From assembly GCA_016709865.1 (NCBI GenBank), contig JADJLX010000005.1, positions 1,798,001 to 1,862,000 of the forward strand: DNA of 64,000 nucleotides. Reading direction: 5' to 3'. Made by a program: the position numbers and the translations under genes. The notes under the pieces are model-generated. The model was not told the origin of the DNA and ran no database searches. It was given only the letters and a program-made list of their open reading frames with translations. This document shows, piece by piece, positions 18,117 to 26,774 of the stretch (positions within the stretch are counted from its first letter, which is position 1; the number at the start of each line of letters is the position of its first letter). The DNA is from Bacteroidales bacterium. Its GTDB lineage: Bacteria > Bacteroidota > Bacteroidia > Bacteroidales > VadinHA17.

Positions 18117-18939
18117 TGTCGTTATATTCTGTTTCAATAATGTTAACTGTCATTACAGCTCCATAAATATTGGCTGCATATGAGAATGCAAAGGCAGTAC
18201 CAAAAGCAATTGTTCTGAAACTCTTCAGTCCCTTCTTCCTTATTGATTCTGCTGTTACAAGTCCAAGCCCGGTTGTGGAAATAAAAGTCGTAATTGCCTC
18301 ACCTCTCTTCCCGGCATAGAACTTGCCTGACCCCGGTATTATTCCTGACAATAATCCGGCAACAAATGGTGACTTTCTTTTATGGCTCTTTAGATTTTCA
18401 GATATTTTATAAAGATTATCAAACGATTCAGAGATCTCGTACTGACTTCTGTTTACCAGGCCTGCTGATTCATCATACTTTATATAATTACCCTGGAGAA
18501 GGAAGAGTCCTGCCAATTCAAAGTTTCTGAGAGAAAGTTCCCTGGTTTGAGTAATCTGAATATCTGATAATGTCTTAAACGCCAGGTCATAATTGCCGGC
18601 ATGCAAATAGTTGTATCCGGCAAAAAAATGTGATTTCAGGTAGAATTCAGATGAAGGGTCAACTTTAATGAGGTTTTCTGATGATCTCAATAATTGCTTC
18701 AATGAATAAAGGCTCCAGCCTCTGAGATAAAAAACAGTATCATTCGACTGATTAAGGGAGCAATCTGTTGAATCGAGCAAAAATATTGCTTCCTTATAGT
18801 ATCCCCTGTTTACGAGATGATTAATGAACTGCAGGTCGCAGCCGGCAGAATTCTGGGATAAGCTTATTGCCTCAAATGAAATAAACCAGCTTAACAGAGC
18901 ATATTTAATCAGTGAATTATTTTTGATCATCATGATCAT
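18055..18939 (-). CDS. Exported repeat protein with C-terminal PGSGKFYAG membrane region (copy 1)
   Basis: A 294-residue protein with an N-terminal hydrophobic signal (KYALLSWFISFEAISLS) and a following Cys-containing helical repeat region with TPR-like pairs (YFAGYNYLHAGNYDLAFKTL at about 110). The C-terminal part has GIIPGSGKFYAGKRGEA and a hydrophobic helix, as in its downstream paralogue. Several ATG codons at 18930-18939 could be the start; all overlap the yidD-like gene by up to 23 bases. The co-location with a YidD-family gene suggests a role in the cell envelope. No known family recognised with certainty. Confidence 0.7.
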   Translation of the reverse strand: MIMMIKNNSLIKYALLSWFISFEAISLSQNSAGCDLQFINHLVNRGYYKEAIFLLDSTDCSLNQSNDTVFYLRGWSLYSLKQLLRSSENLIKVDPSSEFYLKSHFFAGYNYLHAGNYDLAFKTLSDIQITQTRELSLRNFELAGLFLLQGNYIKYDESAGLVNRSQYEISESFDNLYKISENLKSHKRKSPFVAGLLSGIIPGSGKFYAGKRGEAITTFISTTGLGLVTAESIRKKGLKSFRTIAFGTAFAFSYAANIYGAVMTVNIIETEYNDNVKNSILFNLHIPIRNSFDR

Positions 18940-19396
18940 TTGACTTTCTGATATGTCTGGAAACAGGATCTGGATACTTATTGGAGACCGGATCCAGGGT
19001 CTGATTTTTCAGATCATGTGCTGCAATCCTGTTGCACCTGCTTAGACGGTCCATCGTAAGAAGAGTACCTCGTATCAGTCCGGTTTCTCTGATTGCCTCT
19101 TTGCTAAAATCTGAACAGCTGGGGAAGAAAAGACAATCTGCTGAAATGTGTTTTGAAAGAACATTCTGGTAGAAGTATAAAGTGCCTCCAAACACCCACC
19201 CTATCGGATTCAGTTTCTTTATTAAGGGTTCATCCTTATAGATATATGATCTTCTTGATTTCTCCGGTTTTGAAAACAATAAACTAACCCTTACTACGTC
19301 TATATCGGAAATAAACAAACTATCCTGTCCATATATAAATCCTGAAAATGAAATAAGGAATACGATCAGAATAACTTTAGTTACCGATTTTTGCAT
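18917..19396 (-). CDS. YidD-family membrane insertion factor, long variant with signal-like N-terminus
   Basis: A 159-residue protein. The ATG at 19396 is chosen because it gives a signal-like segment (KVILIVFLISFSGFIYGQ); an in-frame ATG at 19453 lies inside the preceding gene. The core (about residues 66-125) has the YidD pattern: YFYQNVLSKHISADCLFFPS, CSDFSKEAI, GLIRGTLLTMDRLSRCN. Ordinary YidD is about 70-85 residues and helps YidC/Sec insert inner membrane proteins. This one has an extra N-terminal half and about 30 extra C-terminal residues. The gene is overlapped on both sides by its neighbours, so the set is translated together. Confidence 0.8.
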   Translation of the reverse strand: MQKSVTKVILIVFLISFSGFIYGQDSLFISDIDVVRVSLLFSKPEKSRRSYIYKDEPLIKKLNPIGWVFGGTLYFYQNVLSKHISADCLFFPSCSDFSKEAIRETGLIRGTLLTMDRLSRCNRIAAHDLKNQTLDPVSNKYPDPVSRHIRKSNDHDDQK

Positions 19397-20078
19397 TTTC
19401 CGGAATTTTAAAATTAAAATAATTGTTCTCCGGAAAGTCCTTTGTACGAACATTTGAGAAAACAGATAGTCTTATCGTCGAGTCTTTTTTATCATCGAAG
19501 GTTATCTCCGTAACGCGGAGAGGAATTCTAAAGGACTGATAATCTGTGTATCTACTGTAAAATATCTTTTTAAGTATATTCCCATCCGGGCCACGATACT
19601 CGGCATATATAGGAAGAATATCTTTAAAGACTATTTTAATCATATTAATAACTTTAAGAGACGCAGGTGCCTGCCAGTAAGTAACCACCATACCTTCTTC
19701 CCTTGCAGTATTTGCCAGTTTAAATCCTTCTTTTGATAGCCCCAGATCGGATAGCTTATTATTAATGAAGTAATACAATAATTCATTTGTTGTTGATAAT
19801 GACTGATTTTGCTCAATTGTAACTTTATTGGTTTCAGGAAAATAAATTTTCATCTCCCCTAACCTGTTTGACATCTTCACAAACTCTACAGGGTAGTAAT
19901 GATGCGTTACAATTGCATCCTTTTCTTTGTTATAGAAAATATCACATCTGAAAACACTTTTGGTACCCTTTGTAAGCACCTGTGTTTCCTGACTCACACT
20001 TACACAATCCTTATATTGTGAGAATAGAAAACAACCAGGAAATAGTGTTAAGACAATAACAGTGAATATCTTATTCAT
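19377..20078 (-). CDS. LolA-like exported protein
   Basis: A 233-residue protein with signal peptide (NKIFTVIVLTLFPGCFLFSQ). The mature part is rich in beta strands, with repeated patterns such as KSVFRCDIFYN, GEMKIYFPETNKV and VTEITFDDKK, as in the LolA-like half-barrel carriers of lipoproteins. Family call is tentative. The ATG at 20078 is preferred over 20087 because of signal length. The stop overlaps the yidD-like gene by 20 bases. LolA-like partner beside YidD suggests an envelope-biogenesis unit. Confidence 0.6.
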   Translation of the reverse strand: MNKIFTVIVLTLFPGCFLFSQYKDCVSVSQETQVLTKGTKSVFRCDIFYNKEKDAIVTHHYYPVEFVKMSNRLGEMKIYFPETNKVTIEQNQSLSTTNELLYYFINNKLSDLGLSKEGFKLANTAREEGMVVTYWQAPASLKVINMIKIVFKDILPIYAEYRGPDGNILKKIFYSRYTDYQSFRIPLRVTEITFDDKKDSTIRLSVFSNVRTKDFPENNYFNFKIPENAKIGN

Positions 20079-20105
20079 AGTCAGCAAGCCAGCATTCTTA
20101 AATAC

Positions 20106-20151
20106 GGATAAGAACTAAGTATCATAAATACCAGATACTTAATTCTTATCC
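20106..20151 (-). terminator. Long hairpin between TM2 and LolA-like genes
   Basis: GGATAAGAACTAAGTATC (20106-20123) pairs with GATACTTAATTCTTATCC (20134-20151), 18 pairs with one G-T-type mismatch and a 10-base loop. It lies in the only sizeable gap (102 bp) of this minus-strand cluster. No T-run follows on the minus strand, so it may be an mRNA-processing or attenuation hairpin rather than a full terminator. Confidence 0.5.
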
Positions 20152-20180
20152 TCTATTGATAAATATTCGTTATTCCTGAA

Positions 20181-20591
20181 TTACCACATGAAGAACTTTG
20201 GATTATCAACATATTTCGAAATATCTTCAATATTGATAATAATTACAACAAAATCAATAAGGGGCATAACGCCGAAGAATCCACCGCAGGTAAGAATATA
20301 CCCTATTCCTGTGAACACTTCAGTTCCAAGGTAAAAACGATGAACTCCCAGTCCACCTAAAAAGAAATCAAGAAGTAAAGCTACAGGTGCACTTTTGTCA
20401 CTGGAGGCAAAGGAAGCTGCTGAGAGTCCCCCGGATGTCAGGTCATTAAAAAGGACACCAGTACTTTCAGGAGCCTGTGTCAACATCTGGTCGATCAGGT
20501 TATCATCGGCAGTATAACCTGAAGCATTCACTGCTGTACCGCAAATTGCAGTAAATGCAATGAGTAATGAGAGGAAAAGAATCTTTTTCAT
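20181..20591 (-). CDS. Exported TM2 domain protein
   Basis: A 136-residue protein with a signal peptide (KKILFLSLLIAFTAICGTAV), a short Gly/Ser-rich linker (about 25-65) and a TM2 domain (LLLDFFLGGLGVHRFYLGTE, then GVMPLIDFVVIII). An ATG at 20597 is equally in frame. TM2 domains occur as small two-helix hairpins of unknown role. It starts 7 bases after the previous stop and is followed by the long hairpin. The paired PGSG-motif proteins downstream share the G-x-x-x-F/Y-x-G signature, so three members of one loose superfamily are in this cluster. Confidence 0.82.
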   Translation of the reverse strand: MKKILFLSLLIAFTAICGTAVNASGYTADDNLIDQMLTQAPESTGVLFNDLTSGGLSAASFASSDKSAPVALLLDFFLGGLGVHRFYLGTEVFTGIGYILTCGGFFGVMPLIDFVVIIINIEDISKYVDNPKFFMW

Positions 20592-20598
20592 AAGCATT

Positions 20599-21315
20599 TC
20601 ATTTGTTGGTTAATAATTGAGAGAAAATTAAATTCCTTGGATATTGTGCATTCAGTTCAGTTATGTAGGCTAATGCCTTTGACTTGTTATTTTCAATGTC
20701 AAGATAATACTTCATAAGAAAATACTTACCTATTGCGCGGTTGGAATATGAACCATTGCTAATTATGGATTCAATATCCCCGATTAATCGGTTATTAATA
20801 TCATGTCCTGAAAACAAACAACTAACTGAATAGCTGTTTTGAACAAGTTCCAACAATGATTTATAAAGCACAAACAGCTCTTTTTCTTCGGTGCATGAAG
20901 ATATAAGTATTTCCTTTTCTGCGCTACCGACCTGTCTGTGGACTTTAAGAAATAACCCGGGAATCATATACACTTTGTTTGTGCAGGCATAGTATCTCAT
21001 TCTGTACGTTGAAGAAATGATGAGAGATAATTCAGATGGGTTATATTTTTCAAACCTGTCAAGTGTTTTCAGAAACTCTGAGAAACGGTCTTTATCCTGT
21101 CGCTCCATAGCCATCCACCATTTTACTTCAAGATTAAGAGTCTGGTATTTTAAAGGTTCATTTTCACTTAACAACAATAACTTCTCATTTGCTTTTAGAA
21201 AATCAAAATTATATATGTTGTCTATAATTGAAGTGGTATCAGCAGATGAGGAATGCAGTATGAAATTAACAGGAAATGAGAGTATTGCCAGTATCAGATA
21301 CTTCCTAATTTTCAT
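20599..21315 (-). CDS. Hypothetical exported helical protein
   Basis: A 238-residue protein from the ATG at 21315, which gives a signal peptide (IRKYLILAILSFPVNFILHS). The mature part is mostly helical with no transmembrane segment and looks like a degenerate TPR/SEL1-type repeat array (FDFLKANEKLLLLSENEP, YQTLNLEVKWWMAM). It is the first gene of the YidD/LolA/TM2 cluster. No family recognised. Confidence 0.6.
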   Translation of the reverse strand: MKIRKYLILAILSFPVNFILHSSSADTTSIIDNIYNFDFLKANEKLLLLSENEPLKYQTLNLEVKWWMAMERQDKDRFSEFLKTLDRFEKYNPSELSLIISSTYRMRYYACTNKVYMIPGLFLKVHRQVGSAEKEILISSCTEEKELFVLYKSLLELVQNSYSVSCLFSGHDINNRLIGDIESIISNGSYSNRAIGKYFLMKYYLDIENNKSKALAYITELNAQYPRNLIFSQLLTNK

Positions 21316-21403
21316 ACCAGTTGTTACAATAATAAGGTTATAAAACAAAGTATGTTATAAATATACTAAATTACGATTCAATGTCGCAAAAGACACATAA
21401 AAA

Positions 21404-21431
21404 AAATAAGGGCGCCGAAGCACCCTTATTT
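21404..21431 (-). terminator. Rho-independent terminator after outer-membrane protein gene
   Basis: On the minus strand a stem AAATAAGGG...CCCTTATTT closes with a GC/GC pair around a TTCG loop and is followed by a run of T. It lies 27 bases after the stop of the minus-strand gene at 21458. Confidence 0.8.
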
Positions 21432-21457
21432 CCTTTTAAATATTTATATGTCCTGGC

Positions 21458-21925
21458 TTAGAAAATATATCTGATAGATAAGGCACCACCATCAGCCCAG
21501 AATCCTGAATATCCAACAAGGTTAATAGCTGGTTTCCAGTCGAGTCCGATATTGATCGGAGCCTCACTGAAACTATATTCAATGCCGAGGATTCCATCAA
21601 TACCAATTACAGTATAGGATGTACCAAGCGTACCCCATGAACTGTTTCCATCCCAAAAACCGATATGTGCCCCAGCACCATAATACCATTTAAGGCGATC
21701 TACATCAAAAGCAGTATTATGAATTTCATAGAGACCTGTTATCTCAAAACCGCCCCATCTGGTTGTTAAAAGTCCTTCAACAGCAGCTTTATCTCCAAGA
21801 AAATGTTTGATTGTTAATCCCTGTGAAAATCCGCCTCTGAGACCAACACCTGTTTTATATTCCTGTGCAGATGCAAGTGAAACAATACTGAATGCCAATA
21901 CCAATGTCAAAATAGTTTTTCTCAT
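21458..21925 (-). CDS. Small outer-membrane beta-barrel protein
   Basis: A 155-residue protein with a signal peptide (RKTILTLVLAFSIVSLASAQ) and an alternating beta pattern ending in aromatic residues (LSIRYIF), the mark of BamA-recognised barrels. The spacing suggests eight strands (GVGLRGGFSQGLTIKHF, WYYGAGAHIGFWDG). Function is unknown. It has its own terminator downstream and a 132-bp separation from the HlyD gene upstream. Confidence 0.75.
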   Translation of the reverse strand: MRKTILTLVLAFSIVSLASAQEYKTGVGLRGGFSQGLTIKHFLGDKAAVEGLLTTRWGGFEITGLYEIHNTAFDVDRLKWYYGAGAHIGFWDGNSSWGTLGTSYTVIGIDGILGIEYSFSEAPINIGLDWKPAINLVGYSGFWADGGALSIRYIF

Positions 21926-22024
21926 GTCTTTTCAATTTTTAATGATTTGATGCGCAAATTTAATTAATAATCTTTCTAAATGAAATCTCATTAGTCCATC
22001 AAATCATTAAACAAACAAAAGCAC

Positions 22025-23392
22025 TTAAGGGTTCACTACCTTTCTGTATCTGGCATTCTCATTTTTCCTTGCCTGGTTACGTTCCCTTATTATAGGAATA
22101 AGTTCTTCCCCAACAAGTTTAAAATTCTCCGCATCTTCCGGCGCTATAACGTATAATGAACGTCCCGGCTCAACTCCCTTCTCAATTATAACATTCTTTT
22201 CATTCGATTCTCCCAGCACGACTATATGCTTTGTTCTATTCTTCTCATAAACAAATGGCAGACTGTCTGCTCCTGCCATTACACATTCTGTAGGAACAGA
22301 GATCACATTATCAAATGTTTTGATAATTATCTTATTGTCAGTTGTCATTGTTGGTCTGAGATCGGGATCCGAGCCATCAAGTTTAATAAGCACTTCAAAC
22401 ATTTTTGCATCGGAGTTCGGAAGAACCTCTCCGATATTTGCAATTGTAGTTACGGTTCCGGTATATGATTTTTTTGGAAATGCGTCTACCCTAACATCGA
22501 CTTTCTGGCCAGGTTTGATTTTGCTGACCTCAATCTCATTTACATAGACTTTTGAAATCATAGCGGTAAGATCGGGAAGTGTGGCAATCACACGGTCAAA
22601 CGGATTTACCTGTGAACCTGCTTTTCTTTTTGACCCGTTTCTCTCTTTCTTGTAAATTACCATTCCGTCGGTAGGAGCAGTGATCGTGAATTGAGAAAGA
22701 TATTCCTCAAGATCTTGAACGAGTCTTTCCTGCCTGCTGAGTCGAATTTTCTGGTAATTGAGTTCAGAGGCTGTCTGTGCGACGCGTAAATCATATCCTC
22801 TGATTTTTTGGTGAAGATTTCTCTGAGCTTTATCAAGAGCTATCTCTGCCTGACGAATAGTGGCAGGAGGTTCATATTTTGACTGTGCCAGAGTAATAGT
22901 GGCCTCTTCCACAACATATCGTTGATTCTTTATGTCATCCCTAAGATTGGTAAGAACAACTGCAGTATCAAGAATCTTCATATCAACATTATTCTGGTAT
23001 GTTTTCAGAAGGTCCTGTGCATCCTTCAAAGTATTGGAATAACTCGACCTGTCTAGCTGAGCAATGAAATCGCCCTTCTTAACAACTGTCCCTTCAGGAA
23101 CAATGTCCTGGATCTTTAATTCCATCATACGCATATCCATACCGCCACCCTGTCTTTGTCCTCCATGATCACCCCCACCTTGCTGATTACCGCCTTGCCC
23201 GATAGATGGACCAAAAATATCAACAGATTTCTCTGCAAGAAGCTCTCCTGAGTTAGAAACTGATATTTCAAAAGGGCCCTCAAATACCTCTGCATATACA
23301 ACAACATCACCTTTTTTAGTGGTCATCATGTTAAAAGCAACAAGTGCTGCCACCGCAAGCAAAACCCCACCGATAATTAAAAAACGTTTCAT
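22025..23392 (-). CDS. HlyD/MacA-type periplasmic adaptor protein
   Basis: A 455-residue membrane fusion protein. One N-terminal membrane anchor (RFLIIGGVLLAVAALVAFN) precedes a biotinyl-lipoyl-like domain split by a long coiled coil (about residues 140-235, including QTASELNYQKIRLSRQER). Then come the beta-barrel and membrane-proximal domains (GTVTTIANIGEVLPNSDAKM). A Gly/Gln-rich insert, GQGGNQQGGGDHGGQRQGGG at about residues 67-86, is unusual. It would bridge an ABC exporter to an outer-membrane channel, but no ATPase, permease or TolC gene is adjacent. MacB-like permeases without ATPase lie 20 kb away. Confidence 0.85.
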   Translation of the reverse strand: MKRFLIIGGVLLAVAALVAFNMMTTKKGDVVVYAEVFEGPFEISVSNSGELLAEKSVDIFGPSIGQGGNQQGGGDHGGQRQGGGMDMRMMELKIQDIVPEGTVVKKGDFIAQLDRSSYSNTLKDAQDLLKTYQNNVDMKILDTAVVLTNLRDDIKNQRYVVEEATITLAQSKYEPPATIRQAEIALDKAQRNLHQKIRGYDLRVAQTASELNYQKIRLSRQERLVQDLEEYLSQFTITAPTDGMVIYKKERNGSKRKAGSQVNPFDRVIATLPDLTAMISKVYVNEIEVSKIKPGQKVDVRVDAFPKKSYTGTVTTIANIGEVLPNSDAKMFEVLIKLDGSDPDLRPTMTTDNKIIIKTFDNVISVPTECVMAGADSLPFVYEKNRTKHIVVLGESNEKNVIIEKGVEPGRSLYVIAPEDAENFKLVGEELIPIIRERNQARKNENARYRKVVNP

Positions 23393-23656
23393 AATATGAT
23401 TATATATTTTTAATAGATTCTTTAAAACTAGACTTCGAAATTATTTAAAAAACTGATCAACAGGTCCCTAAACTTAAACATTTAACAACTATTAACATCA
23501 GCAGGCAGATATAAGCACACCAATGCAGTTAATAGACAATCATATCTGTAGTTTTATTCCTTTAACAGGAAATATTTATAACTTTAAATTGTCAAAACAA
23601 AATAATAAACAAATTATCAGGTTTTAATGTTAGACTTGATCAGTGCAGATTTGAAC

Positions 23657-25291
23657 ATGAATAATTATCAAAAATATATTGAAAATTTCAGTCTGATAAT
23701 CCTGATAATGGTGATCCTCTCCGCTTGTGTCAAAGAAGAGTTTGATCCCGCAAAATTTGATGCCTCCCTGAACCTCAAACCAGGACTGGCAGTGCCCGTC
23801 GGTTACTCGCATTTGGAAATAGAAAAATACCTCACCGACTCGGCATACAGCGATCAGCTTCACATTGCCAATGATGGGTTCCTTAGCCTGTACTACTCAA
23901 CCAGTGTTGTTTCAGGAACAATGCGCGATCTTCTCTCCTTCACGCCAATAAGTGTTAATAATACACTAATAAATACTACAGGCTCGGCAATTAATCTCAT
24001 AATTCCGGGAGCCTCTCTCGACATTACTGATACAGTATCAGTGCCTATAACACTTGTTCAGACTACAGCCCGCCTCGACAGTATTCATCTGTTGACAGGG
24101 AACCTTACCGTTGACATTAATTCAGCAAACATCTCCGGGACAGTCACTTACCTTTTGCCAGGACTTCAGCTTAATGGCCAGCCATACACAATAACCCGAA
24201 ATTTCTCCAATCCCGATTTTACAATAAACCTTGCAGGTTATTCGATTATTCCCGGACATGATTCCGGAGGCAACAATATTCTGAAATGCATTCTTTCAAT
24301 TCATCTTCAGAATCCCTCAGGTCCTGTTAATGCAGGCTCCTCAATATTAAGCACTCAGGTAGATATGACAGGTTTAAGTTATGAGACTATTTATGGCGAC
24401 TTCAGCGGATATAGTATTAGTCTTCCCGCTTTTAACTTTGCAACTGACTTTTTCAGCAAGATCGACGGCGGACAATTTGAATTTTATGATCCGAAACTTA
24501 AACTCCTCTTTTCAAACTCAGTCGGAGTTCCTTTATCATTGTCTTTCAGCAGGTTTGAGGCTGTAGACCGAAACAATAACCACATTTCATTAACAGGCAC
24601 AGGTGTCCCTTCACTAACCAATCCGAGAACAATCGGATACCCTTTGCTTAGCCAGGCAGGACAGACAATAAACGATAGTATCGTAATTGACCGGACAAAT
24701 TCAAATCTGCCGGTGCTTCTTGCCTCAAATCCCGATTCAATAAGTATGTCAGCCTCAGCAGGAATAATGCCTGCTGCAGGGAACAGCACAACATTTATCA
24801 ATCACGATTCAAACTATGAGGTGACTGCTGCAGTTGAATTGCCCCTCTGGGGAAAAGGTGAGTTTCTTGTTTTGTTCGATACCATGTCATTCGATTATTT
24901 AAGCACGACTCTTCCGGCTCCTGAAGAACTGGAGAGAGTGATTGTACGGTTAAATATTACCAATTCATTTCCGGTTGCCATGAGTTCTCAGATCTACCTG
25001 CTTGATCAGAACCACATGCTGCTTGACAGCCTGTTCACTCAGGAGATAAAAATTGAAGGAGCATCGGATACCAATAACGACGGAATTGCCGACCCCCACC
25101 AGCAGGATATGATAGATGTTGATTTGCCAAGGTCTAAAATAGATGTCCTTAACAATACCTACTTCATTGTTACAAGAGGCAGAATAACGACAACGGATTT
25201 CCCGGTAAAAGATGTCAAATTCTATCTTTCATACTATATGGATTATAATATAGGTCTTATCGCCCAGTTAAAAATCAATACCGGGAAGTGA
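23657..25291 (+). CDS. Hypothetical lipoprotein, beta-rich
   Basis: A 544-residue protein. The ATG at 23657 puts a lipobox at residues about 20-24 (ILSAC), so it should be a surface or periplasmic lipoprotein. The mature part is low in charge, rich in Ser, Thr, Asn and Leu, and beta-rich, with repeated phrases such as LTGNLTVDINSANISGTVT. A calcium-loop-like DTNNDGIADPHQ segment (about 485) resembles thrombospondin type-3 or dockerin-like loops. It shares one base with the next gene (TGATG), so the pair is co-translated. Family not recognised. Confidence 0.7.
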   Translation: MNNYQKYIENFSLIILIMVILSACVKEEFDPAKFDASLNLKPGLAVPVGYSHLEIEKYLTDSAYSDQLHIANDGFLSLYYSTSVVSGTMRDLLSFTPISVNNTLINTTGSAINLIIPGASLDITDTVSVPITLVQTTARLDSIHLLTGNLTVDINSANISGTVTYLLPGLQLNGQPYTITRNFSNPDFTINLAGYSIIPGHDSGGNNILKCILSIHLQNPSGPVNAGSSILSTQVDMTGLSYETIYGDFSGYSISLPAFNFATDFFSKIDGGQFEFYDPKLKLLFSNSVGVPLSLSFSRFEAVDRNNNHISLTGTGVPSLTNPRTIGYPLLSQAGQTINDSIVIDRTNSNLPVLLASNPDSISMSASAGIMPAAGNSTTFINHDSNYEVTAAVELPLWGKGEFLVLFDTMSFDYLSTTLPAPEELERVIVRLNITNSFPVAMSSQIYLLDQNHMLLDSLFTQEIKIEGASDTNNDGIADPHQQDMIDVDLPRSKIDVLNNTYFIVTRGRITTTDFPVKDVKFYLSYYMDYNIGLIAQLKINTGK

Positions 25292-26772
25292 TGAAAAGAC
25301 TGAAAATAGTATATAAAATCCTGGTTACATTCATTATTCTTATACAGATAACGTTCAGCACAAAAGCACAGGACAATACTCTTTATATGATGCCGGGGAT
25401 CCCGCAGGCGAATCAACTAAATCCTGCCTATATGCATCCCTGCCGTATTTACATTGGACTGCCGGTAATATCCGCGCTGAAAGTAAATGTGAGAAACACC
25501 GGATTTGGTTTTCATGATGCCATTCATACAGGAACCGGTGCCCAATCGGGTACTTATTATCTCGATCTGGAAAACCTTGACAGGAAGCTTAAGAGGATGA
25601 ACTATTTCCGTACCGACCTCGACATCGATCTGTTAGGATTCGGTTTTAACCTGAAGGACTGGTATTTCACTTTTGGAATTAGAAATCATACTGAATTAAG
25701 GGTTGCTTACAGTGATGATGTTGCTTCATTGAAAGATGGGAACTGGGACGTTGCAGGAAACACAGCAATACCTGTTAAACTAAGTGGTACGGGTGCAGAT
25801 CTTACTGTATGGAATTCAATTGGATTCAGTGCTGCCAGGGAATTATTTGACGGACTGAAGGTTGGTGCCAGAATTAAGTATCTGCAGGGGATGGCAAACA
25901 TAAACACAAAGCAGGCGCGACTTGAACTAAATACCACAAACAATCCTATATCTCTTGAGGCAATAATGAACTACAGGCTTAATGCTTCATTTCCTGTTAA
26001 TCTGGGATATGATGCCAACGGTTTGGTAAACAGGGTGGATTTTGATAATGCTCTCGATAATATCGTTGGTGATTATATATTTAATGGTAACCGGGGAATA
26101 TCAATCGACGGAGGTATTGTTTATGATCTGGATGAGTCAACGCAACTTACTGCTAGTTTTACAGATCTGGGGTTTATCAGGTGGAAGAAAAATGTTAATA
26201 ATTTTAAAGCAAGCGGGACCTATACTTTCAACGGCATTGATCTTGATCAGTATCAGGCCAATCCCGGCCAGAAACATCTGCTTGAGGCTTTACAGGATAC
26301 TCTTCTGCAAGCATTCACAGCAGCCGGAACTACTCAAAAATATTTTACTGCCACCTCTTTAAAGATTTATGGAGGAGTTACCAGGGTTCTCCTTCCAAAG
26401 CTGAAGGCAGGCGCAATGACCAGAATTGAAATCTATGATTTACGATTGAGACCATCACTTACATTGTCAATGAATTATACACCAATTCCTTCTGTGGGAA
26501 CAGCGCTTACCTACACTATAATGAATAATAAAATCAATCAGGTGGGTGCAGGAGTGGCATTCGGAAACAAAGGAGCACAGTTTTATCTCATAACCGATAA
26601 TATTCCGGTTAGGTTTACAAGAGAAACCGGATCAGGACTAATGTGGCCATATAATGCACGCATGCTTAGCCTCAGGTTAGGATTTAATCTGCTATTCGGA
26701 TGTAATGAGAAGGAGGTTAAGAAAAGTCCCCGGAAACCCGGGAAGAACGAACTTTGTCCTGCTTACTGGTAA
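25291..26772 (+). CDS. DUF5723 family outer-membrane protein
   Basis: A 493-residue protein with a signal peptide (RLKIVYKILVTFIILIQITF). The mature start QDNTLYMMPGIPQANQLNPA is the recognisable start of DUF5723 (PorV/FadL-like) barrels of Bacteroidota. Long alternating beta segments (DLDIDLLGFGFNLKDWYFTF) agree with an outer-membrane barrel. The GTG at 25288 is possible but the ATG at 25291 overlaps the lipoprotein stop. The pair could form an outer-membrane lipoprotein/barrel unit. It ends 2 bases before the convergent phosphoesterase stop. Confidence 0.8.
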   Translation: MKRLKIVYKILVTFIILIQITFSTKAQDNTLYMMPGIPQANQLNPAYMHPCRIYIGLPVISALKVNVRNTGFGFHDAIHTGTGAQSGTYYLDLENLDRKLKRMNYFRTDLDIDLLGFGFNLKDWYFTFGIRNHTELRVAYSDDVASLKDGNWDVAGNTAIPVKLSGTGADLTVWNSIGFSAARELFDGLKVGARIKYLQGMANINTKQARLELNTTNNPISLEAIMNYRLNASFPVNLGYDANGLVNRVDFDNALDNIVGDYIFNGNRGISIDGGIVYDLDESTQLTASFTDLGFIRWKKNVNNFKASGTYTFNGIDLDQYQANPGQKHLLEALQDTLLQAFTAAGTTQKYFTATSLKIYGGVTRVLLPKLKAGAMTRIEIYDLRLRPSLTLSMNYTPIPSVGTALTYTIMNNKINQVGAGVAFGNKGAQFYLITDNIPVRFTRETGSGLMWPYNARMLSLRLGFNLLFGCNEKEVKKSPRKPGKNELCPAYW

Positions 26773-26774
26773 TC

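Noticed and set aside
22025..23392. HlyD adaptor as partner of the FtsX array
   Set aside because: It lies 19 kb away on its own, without a shared operator, so a direct partnership cannot be supported from this window.
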